Assembly (NCBI GenBank): GCA_964433755.1
Contig: CAYSSR010000001.1
Span: 558,001-622,000, forward strand
Reading direction: 5' to 3'
From: JAUVXJ01 sp964433755
Lineage (GTDB): Bacteria; Chloroflexota; Anaerolineae; UBA7937; B3-Chlor
Length of the DNA: 64,000 nucleotides
Below the pieces are notes generated by a model. It did no database searches, had not been told where the DNA came from, and saw nothing but the letters and a program-made list of their open reading frames with translations. This document shows, piece by piece, positions 51,584-62,000 of this stretch; the stretch's first letter is position 1, and each line of letters begins with the position of its first letter. Position numbers and translations under genes: made by a program.

Positions 51584-52522
51584 TTGGAGCAGAGGCGGTT
51601 GCGAGAAACCACAAGGGTGGTATTGACCGCTACGCTGAGCTGTCTCACCGTCTTGGCCGCGTGTACACCGGAGCCTGAGCCAACTGTCCCCTCGCGCAAC
51701 TCCGCCTTGCCTCTGGCTGGAGAGTCCACCGCTTCTGCGGTCGATACAGCCACTTCAGTGCCCACCATCATGACCAGCGCAATAGCCATTCACCAGGCAA
51801 CGCCGTCGGGAACGGCGATGGTCCCTCCAGCCGCTTGCCCTCTTGGGGCCGGTCTACGTGAAGATACCATCGAGATCCATCTGTCTTACCAGACTCCGGG
51901 GAGAATGTACGTCACTGGCAGCCTTGGACTGGCAGAAGAGTACTTCGGCCAGATCGAGACTGGTCTCAGAGTCCTGGTGGGTCCCTCTCTGACGCGCCTA
52001 CACGAACTGGCCGAGGAGGCATCCGAATCGGCAGTGCCCTATGATGTCCTGGCATATAGCCTGGAGGCCGGTAGGCACACGCCCGCAGCAGAGCAGCTGG
52101 ACGTCGTGAGAGCGACTCAACAGGCCTCAGTCCTGGCCCACGAGAACGGCAAGCTGCTACTAATGGGTCCTGGATGGGGGTTGATGGAGGAGAACCGGGT
52201 GGAGTATGCGGCAATGGCGTCCTACGCCGATCTCTGGATTATTCAGACCCAGCGTCTTCAGTCGAATCCGCCCGGGCCCGTGTACCGAGAGGAGGTTGAG
52301 GACGTCATCACCCAGTTGCGCAGGGGCAACACCAACCTACGTGTGTGGGCCCAGATATCGGCCACACCTGGAGGACGCGCCCTCAGCACTGAAGAGCTGC
52401 TGGCCTACAGGGAGGCTATAGTCGACCTGGTGGATGGAGTCTACGTCTATGTCGGCGGGGATCCGAATCGATCAGAGACTCTAGAGGCCATCTTCGCTAC
52501 AGTCTGCGGAGGTGAACGATGA
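51584..52522 (+). CDS. Lipoprotein of unknown function
   Basis: A 312-residue protein with a lipoprotein signal (VVLTATLSCLTVLAAC), then ~55 residues rich in Ser, Thr, Ala and Pro. The globular part reads IEIHLSYQTPGRM, VPYDVLAYSLEAGRHTP, LLLMGPGWGLMEENRV, ADLWIIQTQRLQ, LRVWAQISATPGGRALS. This strand/helix alternation resembles a TIM barrel, perhaps glycoside-hydrolase-like, but no catalytic motif is clear. TTG 51584 is the likely start, 15 bp after the propeller gene. It overlaps the first bases before the next gene. Confidence 0.7.
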   Translation: MEQRRLRETTRVVLTATLSCLTVLAACTPEPEPTVPSRNSALPLAGESTASAVDTATSVPTIMTSAIAIHQATPSGTAMVPPAACPLGAGLREDTIEIHLSYQTPGRMYVTGSLGLAEEYFGQIETGLRVLVGPSLTRLHELAEEASESAVPYDVLAYSLEAGRHTPAAEQLDVVRATQQASVLAHENGKLLLMGPGWGLMEENRVEYAAMASYADLWIIQTQRLQSNPPGPVYREEVEDVITQLRRGNTNLRVWAQISATPGGRALSTEELLAYREAIVDLVDGVYVYVGGDPNRSETLEAIFATVCGGER

Positions 52523-52547
52523 GCCAAGGTCGAAGGTCAGGCTGGGC

Positions 52548-54227
52548 ATGAAGACTCGCCGCAGGGTTCTCGTCGTTGGCCTGGATGGGGCTACTCTGGA
52601 CCTGATTGAGCCGTGGGCCAACGCAGGGATACTCCCGACATTCAAGCGACTGATGGATGAAGGGGTGTGGGGTGCACTGCGCAGCACCCTCCCGCCTATC
52701 ACTGGACCAGCCTGGACCTCGTTTGCCACAGGGACGAACCCCGGCAAACATGGCGTCTACGACTTCCTTGGACGACAGCCTGGTACCTACAGACTCTCCT
52801 CGTTCAACGCCACCCGTCGCCACGGTGCATCGCTGTGGCGAATCCTGAGTCAGGCCGGCAAGAAAGTAGGGGTGCTCAACGTACCTCTGACCTATCCTCC
52901 CGAGCCCGTCGACGGCTTCGTGGTTGCCGGCTTGCTGACCCCGCCCGACGCCGAGGACTACTGCTACCCACAAGAAGTCGGCCGGGGCCTTCGCGAGGCG
53001 GTGCCAGACTACGTGGTGCAACCAGGCGGCAACTTCGATGCTTCTGGACGTGAGGCGGATCTGCTACGAGTCCTGCGCGAGATGAGTGCGATGCGCATGG
53101 GAGCAGCCTGCCACTTGTGGGAAGCCATAGACTGGGATTTCTACATGGTTGTGTTCATGGCCACGGACACGGTTCAGCATGCCTTCTGGCACTTCATGGA
53201 CGATACGCATTCCAGGCATCCCGCCGATACGCCCCCAGAGTTCAGATACGCCATCAGGGAGTGCTACAGGCAACTAGATAGGTACCTGGGGGAACTCCTG
53301 GACATGGTGGACGACGGTACCCACGTTATCGTTGTTTCGGACCATGGTTTTGGCCCCCTCGAGAAGTACATTCACATGAACACCTGGTTGTGGCGAGAAG
53401 GTTTCCTTCACTTCAAGAGCACGCCGATCACGTTTGTGAAAAGCGCTCTGTTTCGATCGGGTTTCACCCCACTAAACCTCTATCGCCTGCTACGTCATTT
53501 GCGTCAGGCTGGGACCGTTGTCAAGAGTATCAGGAGACGCCGGAACAGAGCCCGCAACCTGCTTGACCGTTGCTTCCTCTCCTTCGACGACATAGATTGG
53601 GCCAGGACCCGTGCATACTCGGTCGGCAACGTCGGACAGATCTTCGTGAACTTGCGTGGGCGCGAGCCGGAGGGCGTGGTTGAACCTGGACGCGACTACG
53701 ACTCTGTTCTGGATGAGCTGGAGCAGGCTCTCCACAGATCCCGCGACCCGTGGACCGGCCAGGAGATTGTGCAAGAAGTCCACCGTCGCGAGGACATCTA
53801 CTCAGGGCCACGTCTGGAGCAAGCCCCAGACCTGTTCTGCGAACCGCGGGATTGGAGGTATGCTGGCTTTGGCCTGCTACAGTTTGCATCGAATGACTGG
53901 CTGGAGCCGCCGTTCGACCGTACCGGAGGACACAGGATGGAAGGAGTGTTGCTCGCGACCGGGCCAGGGATGCGGTGTGGCTATGCTCTCGAAGGGGCCA
54001 GCATAGTGGATCTGGCACCAACCATCCTGGCTCTGCTCGGGGTGCCCATCCCCTCCGACATGGATGGACAGGTCCTGACAGGTCTCTTCTCCGATGATTT
54101 CCAGCGCAGGCTGCAGACCAGGCGTGCAGCCCCGGCGCTCGAGGGCGACAATGCCCCCGCGACGCTCTCGGGCGAGGACGAGGAGGCTGTGCGTGACATA
54201 CTCAAAGGCCTGGGATACGCTGGGTGA
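52548..54227 (+). CDS. Alkaline-phosphatase-superfamily phosphodiesterase/phosphotransferase 1
   Basis: A 559-residue member of the type I phosphodiesterase/nucleotide pyrophosphatase group. Metal ligand Asp13 is in VVGLDGATLD, and the nucleophile is Thr52 in PPITGPAWTSFATG followed by GTNPGKHGVYDFL. VIVVSDHGFGP gives Asp and His ligands, and GGHRMEGVLLATGP gives the last His. No signal peptide. Tandem with a paralogue, next to surface-glycan genes; relatives process lipid- or sugar-linked phosphates. GTG 52512, overlapping the previous stop, is an alternative start. Confidence 0.82.
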   Translation: MKTRRRVLVVGLDGATLDLIEPWANAGILPTFKRLMDEGVWGALRSTLPPITGPAWTSFATGTNPGKHGVYDFLGRQPGTYRLSSFNATRRHGASLWRILSQAGKKVGVLNVPLTYPPEPVDGFVVAGLLTPPDAEDYCYPQEVGRGLREAVPDYVVQPGGNFDASGREADLLRVLREMSAMRMGAACHLWEAIDWDFYMVVFMATDTVQHAFWHFMDDTHSRHPADTPPEFRYAIRECYRQLDRYLGELLDMVDDGTHVIVVSDHGFGPLEKYIHMNTWLWREGFLHFKSTPITFVKSALFRSGFTPLNLYRLLRHLRQAGTVVKSIRRRRNRARNLLDRCFLSFDDIDWARTRAYSVGNVGQIFVNLRGREPEGVVEPGRDYDSVLDELEQALHRSRDPWTGQEIVQEVHRREDIYSGPRLEQAPDLFCEPRDWRYAGFGLLQFASNDWLEPPFDRTGGHRMEGVLLATGPGMRCGYALEGASIVDLAPTILALLGVPIPSDMDGQVLTGLFSDDFQRRLQTRRAAPALEGDNAPATLSGEDEEAVRDILKGLGYAG

Positions 54228-54277
54228 CATGCCATCGAACTCTTTTCTCCTGCGGAGCGCTAGAGGTGCGCCAGGTG

Positions 54278-55966
54278 ATGACTGAAGACCTTGATGCGAG
54301 GGTGCTCGTCATCGGGTTAGATGGAGCAACCTTGGACCTGATCAGACCGTGGGCGGCGGAAGGGAGACTGACGGAGTTGGGACGGCTGATGCAGGAAGGC
54401 GCCTGGTGTGAGTTGAAATCGCAGTTGCCACCTAGTTCCGTGCCCAACTGGCCTTCGTTCGCCACAGGTAAGAACCCGGGGAAGCACGGCGTCCTATGGT
54501 GGACCCAGGCACGCGGTGACGCTTCCGCACCATCCATAGTGGACAGGCGCTCGATCAAAGGTCCGACCCTCTGGGAGATCGCCGGCCGTCAGGGCAAGCG
54601 GGTCGCAGTGATCAATGTGCCCGTGACCTATCCACCAGAGAAGGTCAATGGCGTAATGGTCACAGGACTTCTGACCCCGCCTTCCGCCGACGATGTGACA
54701 TATCCTGCCGACCTCAAGGCTGAGTTGGACTCTCATGTTGGCGGCTACCGAGTCACCCATTCTGTGGTCCATAGACGAGGTGCAGAGGAGGAGTTTCTGC
54801 AGGACGTGTTGGATGTGCTCCACCGCAGGCTTCGGGCGAGCCTACACGTGATGAGGACATACGATTGGGATCTCTTCATCGTCGTTCTCAACGCCACAGA
54901 CACGGTCATCCACAAGTTCTGGAAAGACATGGATTCGCAGCATCCGCTCCACGTTGCGGAAGACGGCAAGCGTCTTGGGGATGCGATACTGCGGGTCTAT
55001 CAAGCAGTCGATGAGGCTGTCGCATCTCTGACGGAAGAGGCGGGCAGTCAGACTCATACCATCGTCATGTCGGATCACGGGGCGGGCGGATTCTATGAGG
55101 CCTTCTTCCCAAACAACTGGCTAATGGATCAGGGATTGCTGAGCGTCCGCCGCCAGGCCTCATCGCAACTGAGATACTGGCTATTCCGCCTGGGCCTGAC
55201 CGTCAACAAGATCTATCCAGTGGCGAATGCCTTCATTGGCCGGCTTGGTGACCGGAGACTCAGAAGCCGGCTGGGTGTCCAAGGAAAGGGAGGTGGCATT
55301 CTGGGCAAGCTCTTCCTCTCGGAGCAGGACATCGACTGGTCGAGAACCAAGGCCCATGCGTCGGGCGCTTTTGGCCAGATCCGCATCAACCTGAAAGGTC
55401 GGGATCCTGAAGGCACAGTACTGCCAGGCCATGAGTATGAGGCGCTTCGGGACGACATAATCGCGCGCCTGGAGGGCGTCATCGTCCCGTCGACCGGTTT
55501 GCCCTACTTGGGCGGCGGATACAGGAAAGAGGAGCTGTTTCACGGGTCTGAGTTGCAGGGCTTGCCAGATATCATCTGCGTTCCCAGGGACGGACGCTAT
55601 GTCGACATGGGGCTGGGCTTCGTATCTAACAGATGGTTCGACAAGGTGTCCATCGTGTCTGGCACGCACCGCCAGAAAGGGACGTTGATCATTCACGGCC
55701 CTGACATCAGTCCGGGTTTGCAGATGGAGGAAGCCGACATCGTCGACCTGGCCCCCACCATACTGCACCTGCTTGGGCTCCCAGTGCCGGACGACATGGA
55801 CGGCAGAGTGTTGGTGGAAGCCTTCCTGGATGAGCGGGTCCGCACCTGCCCTGTGGCGACAGTTCCGGCCGAGGACAATGAAAGCCAGGAGCCGATCGGG
55901 GAAGCCACCAAGCGTGACGTTGCGGAGATCGAGGATAGGCTACGAGGACTCGGGTATCTGCCGTGA
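54278..55966 (+). CDS. Alkaline-phosphatase-superfamily phosphodiesterase/phosphotransferase 2
   Basis: A 562-residue paralogue of the gene before it, alignable over its length. It has Asp15 in VIGLDGATLD, SDHGAGGFYEAFFPNNWL, and GTHRQKGTLIIHGP. The nucleophile position is Ser54 (PPSSVPNWPSFATG), not Thr. The C-terminus in both proteins ends with a short acidic tail and LRGLGYLP or LKGLGYAG. ATG 54278 is preferred over the GTG-like upstream frame that overlaps gene 1. The differing nucleophiles hint at different substrates. Confidence 0.82.
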   Translation: MTEDLDARVLVIGLDGATLDLIRPWAAEGRLTELGRLMQEGAWCELKSQLPPSSVPNWPSFATGKNPGKHGVLWWTQARGDASAPSIVDRRSIKGPTLWEIAGRQGKRVAVINVPVTYPPEKVNGVMVTGLLTPPSADDVTYPADLKAELDSHVGGYRVTHSVVHRRGAEEEFLQDVLDVLHRRLRASLHVMRTYDWDLFIVVLNATDTVIHKFWKDMDSQHPLHVAEDGKRLGDAILRVYQAVDEAVASLTEEAGSQTHTIVMSDHGAGGFYEAFFPNNWLMDQGLLSVRRQASSQLRYWLFRLGLTVNKIYPVANAFIGRLGDRRLRSRLGVQGKGGGILGKLFLSEQDIDWSRTKAHASGAFGQIRINLKGRDPEGTVLPGHEYEALRDDIIARLEGVIVPSTGLPYLGGGYRKEELFHGSELQGLPDIICVPRDGRYVDMGLGFVSNRWFDKVSIVSGTHRQKGTLIIHGPDISPGLQMEEADIVDLAPTILHLLGLPVPDDMDGRVLVEAFLDERVRTCPVATVPAEDNESQEPIGEATKRDVAEIEDRLRGLGYLP

Positions 55967-56095
55967 ACGGGGAAGGCAACAACACTCTGTCCTCAACTGA
56001 GAAGTCACGGCTAGGGCCGCAGGCCGAATGCGCTCGCCGCCCATCGCGGATGTACGCACCGGCAACGGAGGCTTCCTGCCAGGAATAGCGATGGT

Positions 56096-59000
56096 ATGAA
56101 CAGAGTCTCCGATGCACTCACCACTCTCCCTCGTCGGAAAGCCGCCCTCGAGATCATCGTACTGTTGGCAATCGCCCCGGTCCTCCTGATTGTCGCGCCG
56201 CTCGTTGCCGACTTCTCTCCGTTTCTGGCAGTAGCCCTTAGCTGGATGTGGTTCATCCTGCCAGGGCTCCTGGTCGCCCCCCTACTCATGGGGCGTATCC
56301 CCTGGCTGGAACGGGTACCCATCGCGTTTGTGCTCAGCACAGGACTGGCAACTCCCTACACGATTCTGGCTATCCTGCTCCGGATGCAGCTACAGCACCT
56401 GTTGGCGCTGTCGATCGCGATGCTTGGCCTTACAGCCGTTGTGTGCACGACCTACTATCTCAGGAACCAGAGGGACACGGCTGCAGAACCGGTTGGCGGC
56501 CCAGGTCTCTTTGGCGCCAGGCCAGACGCTCCAACGATTCTGCTCCTTTGCCTTGTGCTCCTCACCTGCGGCGTGCTTGCCCACTTGTCGTCACAGTGGC
56601 GTCCCACTGGCGACGACCTGGCCGGACTGGCCTACTTTCAGGAGGTCTTGCGACTGGACCGGATCACGGGTACGGAGCCCTTTCACGGCACGGGGACGTC
56701 GCTCATGGCCCGCACCGAGCTCATCGTCGAGGGATATCAGAACATGCTCCTGTGCCAGCTAGCCGGCACGTCAGCGGTCGAGTTTCTCACGAGGAGTCGG
56801 CCCATTCTCATCATCCTTGCTTTCCTAGCTCTGTACACCTTCCTACGTCACAGTCTCCACGATCAGCGCCAAGTACTCTTCCTGCTCAGCTTGTGGTGCA
56901 TCTATCTCGTGGCCACCATCTCCGTGGAAGGAACAGGCAGCGACCTCGTGACGCGTATCTTTCAGGACAAATTCCGAGCCTGGTTCGTTGTGCTCCCCAT
57001 CGTACTCATGTTCCTGCAAAGCTTCCTGGAGGGTGGAGAGCGGCGCCGGTTGGCGGGCTTGGCCTGCGGGTCTCTGGGCGTTGCGCTAATGCACCCCCTT
57101 GCCCTGATCCAGGTTCTGTGCTTGGCGACGGGTCTTGGCGCGGTGTTTCTCATCTGCGAACCCTCTTGGCGCTCGGTCCGACTCCTGCTAGCGGCGGCGT
57201 TCGTCCTAGCTCTGTGCATGGTGATCCCCGCCATCCAGTATGTGCGATACTCGGGCCTCACGGCCATTGAGGCGGCAGGACTGGAGGACGTGGTGGAGCT
57301 CGGGCGTCTCACCTCGGCTGTGAATAGGTACAGGCTGTGGCCTTTGGACGGCGGCATGTACATTGTGCACCCTTCCATCATTCTGCGGCCTGTCGTTGTC
57401 GCGGGATACCTTTCGCTGCCTCTACTGGTCCGATACGTCCGCAGAAGCAACCTCGCCCGCCTGATCTTGGGGTCGATGATGGTCTTGCCGCTGCTTCTCT
57501 ATGTGCCTCCCATGGTCTCCCTCGTGGGCAGGATAGTGGATCCGTTCCTGATGTGGCGCCTAGCCTGGCCCTTGCCGCTGCTTGCCACGCTAGCCATCGG
57601 CTGGGTAGTCTGGACAGCCATCGAATGGCTCGCAGATCGTGCCGGGAGCCGTAGCTACTCGATTGCCATACGCGTGCGTAGCGCCGGTCCGATGGTCGTC
57701 GTCATCGTCGCGCTTCTGGCGTGCTGGCCGAGCGTCCGCGCAGGCTTCGCCAACCTTGGAGAACGCTCTATGGCGGAGGGTTTCTCCACGTGCGCGACGG
57801 CAGAGGACGCGCTATTGCACCTGGACCAACTAGCCCCTGAGCAGCCCATCAACGTCTTGGCCTCGAGTTCGTTGAACCTTTGCATCCCAGGGTACGCTGC
57901 CCTGGCGAACGTCGTCGAATTCCGTGGTTATGGTACTGTCAACAGGCTGCCGGTGGACCAGATTCCACGGTCACTACAGCGGATTGATGACGTGAGCCAT
58001 TTTTCCACCGCATCTGCGATGGACGATCTGCTCGTAGCAGCGATCGAACGGTATGACATCGACTACGTCCTGGTCGAGAGGGAGCGGATTCACTTCGATC
58101 TCCAGTTCCGATACCTTCCCGACATGTTCACAGAAGTGTATTCGGATGCCGACTATGCGATCTACGAGGTATGCAATCCCTTGCCACGGTCGCTGATCGT
58201 AGACGGCAACTCGGCTCTGAGACAAGGCCGCTGGGACGTGGCAGAGGCGGTCTTCAGAGAAGCGTTGGAGGAAGGTGAAAGCCCGGTCCTGGCTCACGTT
58301 GGAATGGCCTTGGTCCACGAAGGACGGGGAGAGTTGGCGGAGGCGTTGGCCTCTCTTCTGGAGGTCAAGCGACTTGCAGTGCGTGAACCTGCCGTTCTCG
58401 CAAGATTGGGTGAGACCTATCTACTTCTTCGGGAAGCTGACCAGGCTGTCGTCGAGTACCGGGAAGCCGTAGTCCTAGACCCGGCCAGAGAGTCCCTCCA
58501 CGCCTCCCTAGGACTAGCGCAGCTGCTCGTCGGAGATAAGGATGCAGCGGAGGACAGTCTTGAGTACGCTGCCGGTCTGCAGAGCAAAGCAGGAACAGCC
58601 ACCTACTACTCGGTGTTGGGTGACTTCATGATGTCCGCCAGATGGTCGTCCGAAGCTGCCCACGCCTATCGAGCGTCCATCGCCGTTGAGCCCAATCCCT
58701 CTCGATACGTCGCTTTGGGCCTGGCCCTAGCGCAATCGGGCGACCCGGTGGCCGCTATGGAGGCCTACCAACAGGCGATCAGAGGCGAGCCCTGGTTGGA
58801 GTTGCCCCACCTGTATCTCGGCAATCTGTATCAGGCTCGGGGGGAACTCGACGCGGCGATCCGGGAATACGAAAGGGCCTGGCGACTGGACCCCACGAAC
58901 GACTCCGCTTTCGGCGCTCTGGCACAAGCCTTGCAGGAACGGTCGGGGGTCCTGCCCGCCATCGATCGACTGGAGAGTCTGGTATCACTCAACAGAGTGA

Positions 59001-62000
59001 TTCCCGGCCCGCACAGGGCTCTTGCACCGCTTTACCAGGCCAACGGTGATTTGGAGGCGGCTCTGGGAGAACTCGACCTCGCCATGTCCCTCCAGCCAAG
59101 GGACGCGTCGATCAAGGTTGCGACAGGCGACCTCCTCAGAGGGGGTGGTCAGATCGAGCAAGCGCGGCGGGCCTACAATGAGGCCCTGGCCATCGACCCG
59201 CACATGATCTATGCACACATCGGCATGGGCTACCTGCATGGAAGGGCTGGCGAACTCGATCTGCAGTTGGGCCGGTTCCTGTCCGTGGCAAGGTCTTCTC
59301 CGGCTGCGGCGTGGCCGCGGGTCGCCATTGCGGACGTCTACAGGGCCAAGGGGGACATCCAAGGTAGCCGTGAGGAAATCGAATGGGCAGTGAGACTCGA
59401 GCCCAGCAACTCGGCGGGGTACGCTGCGCTAGGCAGCTACCAGGCATCCAGGGCCGATTGGCAAGCCGCCATCGCATCCTTCGACCGCGCCCTTGCCCTC
59501 CGACCCGCCAATGTCGAAGCTCGTGTGCGCCTGGGGCGGTTGTATCAGGCGCTGGGCGACCTGACGGAGGCGAGGGTGACCTTGGAGACTGCGGCCGCTA
59601 TGACTCCTGGTGCAGCCAACGTGCTACTCGCCCTCGGAGACCTGTATCGACTTGAGGGCGACCTAGTCGGAGCAGAGGAGCTGTACGGGCGTGCCATCGA
59701 AGCAGAGCCGGGGTACGCTGACGCCCACGTGGCCCTGAGCGAAGCCCAGCAAGCCAGGGCGGATCTGACGGCCGCGTCAACAACCCTCCAGAAAGCGATC
59801 GAGACTGTGCCCTTGTCCCTTGAGATCCACAACGCTCTGGCCCAGTTGGCCATACGTCGCGGGAGCGCGAGTGAGGCCTTGTCCTGGGCTCGGAAGGGGG
59901 TAGAAGCCAGTCCCCAAGAGGCCGGCGGCTACATGATCCTGGCCGAAGTGCAAAGACAGCAGGGCAAATGGGATTCCGCTGCGGAAGCATACCAGCAAGC
60001 CATTCGGCTCGAGCCGACGGTGGTCGAGGGACACATCCGACTGGCCACGTTGTATGAGGCACGTGGCGACTTGGCGAGAGCAGCCGCCGGGTTCCTGGCG
60101 GGCACGGAGGCGGCCCCCTGGTCGGCACTGGGATACGCGGCGTTGGGAGATCACTATGCCCGCCGAGGCGACACGCAACCGGCGGTGGAGGCATACCGCA
60201 AGGCGCTCAGTGCGGAACCGACCTACGTGGATGCCTACAGCATGCTGGCGGATCTGTACTCCGGTATGGGGAGGTTCGACGAGGCTCTCGCTTTGCATCA
60301 ATCAGCGACGCAGGTTAGCCCCGGGACAGCCTCGACCTGGATATCCTTGGGCGACTTCCAACGGCAGCGAGGCCACTTCGAAGAGGCGTTGTCCGCCTAT
60401 CAGCAGGCAGTCGCGGTTGCGCCCGGGTCGACCGCGGCTCAGTTGGCTTTCGGCCTGGCCTACCAGTCACTAGGACGAGCCGAAGAAGCAGCGGACACGT
60501 ATCGGTTTGCCCTATCGGTCGAGCCTGGCAGCGTGTCCGTCTACCTGGCCTTGGGCCAGTTGGAGGAAGCGCAGCTTGATAGAGAGGCAGCAGAGACGCT
60601 CTACCTGCAGGCGATAGAGGCAGCCGCTGGAGATCCCAGAGGATACCTATCTCTCAGCGATTTGTACGCCGGCCTGGGTCAGCGAGAGAAAGCCCTGGAA
60701 GAGATTGAGGCCGCGGCCCGGGTAGCCCCAGGCAACGCCTTACCCCTCATCTCTCGGGGAGAGTGGTATCGCACCGGGGGCCAGTGGGAGGAGGCAGAAC
60801 GGGCCTATCAAGAGGCGCTAGAGGTAGCACCTACGGGTGTGGAGGCATACCTGGAGCTAGGGCGGCTGGAGCAATCTCGCCTTGACCGAGAGGCGGCCGA
60901 GCATCACTATCAACAGGCCATCGCCGCAGCCCCCACCGACCCCAGAGGCTACCTCCGCCTAGGAAACCTGTACGCAACCATGGGACAGCCCCAGGAGGCG
61001 CTAGCTCAGCTCCAGGCTGCCGTCCAGGCTTGCCCAGCGGACGCACTAGCCCTCGTGGCCTTGGGCGATTGGCACAAGTTCCGTGGCGACTGGCAACTTG
61101 CTGAAGACGCCTACAGGCAAGCACTCGAGGCGGCCCCTACCGAAGTCGCAGCCTATGTAGCCCTCGGACAGCTTGAGGAAGAACGACTCAATAGAGAGTC
61201 AGCAGAGCAGATCTACCTCCAAGCCATGGATGCGGCTCCAGGCGTCCCCGACGCCTATGTGAGCCTAGGACGCTTGTACGCCGTCCAAACCGACGTGCAA
61301 CAAGCCCTCGAACAACTCGAGAGGGCTACGGAAGTGGCCCCCTCCTCAGTGGAGGGCCAGATTGCCCTGGCCATGCTGCACGAAGCTCGGGACGATCGTC
61401 CTGCTGCAGAAGACGTCTATCGCCAAGCCATAGACATAGCCCCTGCGAATCCCAGCGGGTACATCGGCCTGGGACAACTCTATGCTAAAGAAGGGCGAAA
61501 TCAGGAGGCCATAGCCCAGTTCCAGAAGGCAATCGACGTGGCCCCGGCCTATCCCCAGCCTTACATCATCTTGGGGACCTTCTACCAGACCCGCGGCGAT
61601 TGGCAGCGAGCCGAAACACTCTATGAGCAAGCCATAGCTGCTGGCCCCGGCGAGGGAAGGGAGCCCCTCGAACTGGAGCAAGATGCAGATCAGGAAAGCA
61701 TAGAGTTGATGACTGGCCCGCCGAGTGCGTACGTGGCATGGGGACAATTGAAAGAGAAGCTGGGAGACCGAGACGAAGCCAGAGAGTTGTACTCACAAGC
61801 CATAGCGGTCGCCGCAGCCAACCCGGATGGCTACCTCAACCTCGCTGCACTGTATGAAGCGGAGGGACAGTATGAGGAGGCCCACTCCCAACTGTTGGCC
61901 GCCCTCGACGCAGCGCCAGCCCACGCAGCAACCTACCTGGCCCTGGGAGACTGGCACAACGCACGCGGCGACCCCCAGCAGGCTGAGGAAGCCTACCGGG

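Noticed and set aside
56248..57270. Open frame of 340 codons on the + strand
   Set aside because: Out of frame with the membrane domain of the TPR gene, with no membrane or family pattern; a shadow of the real frame.
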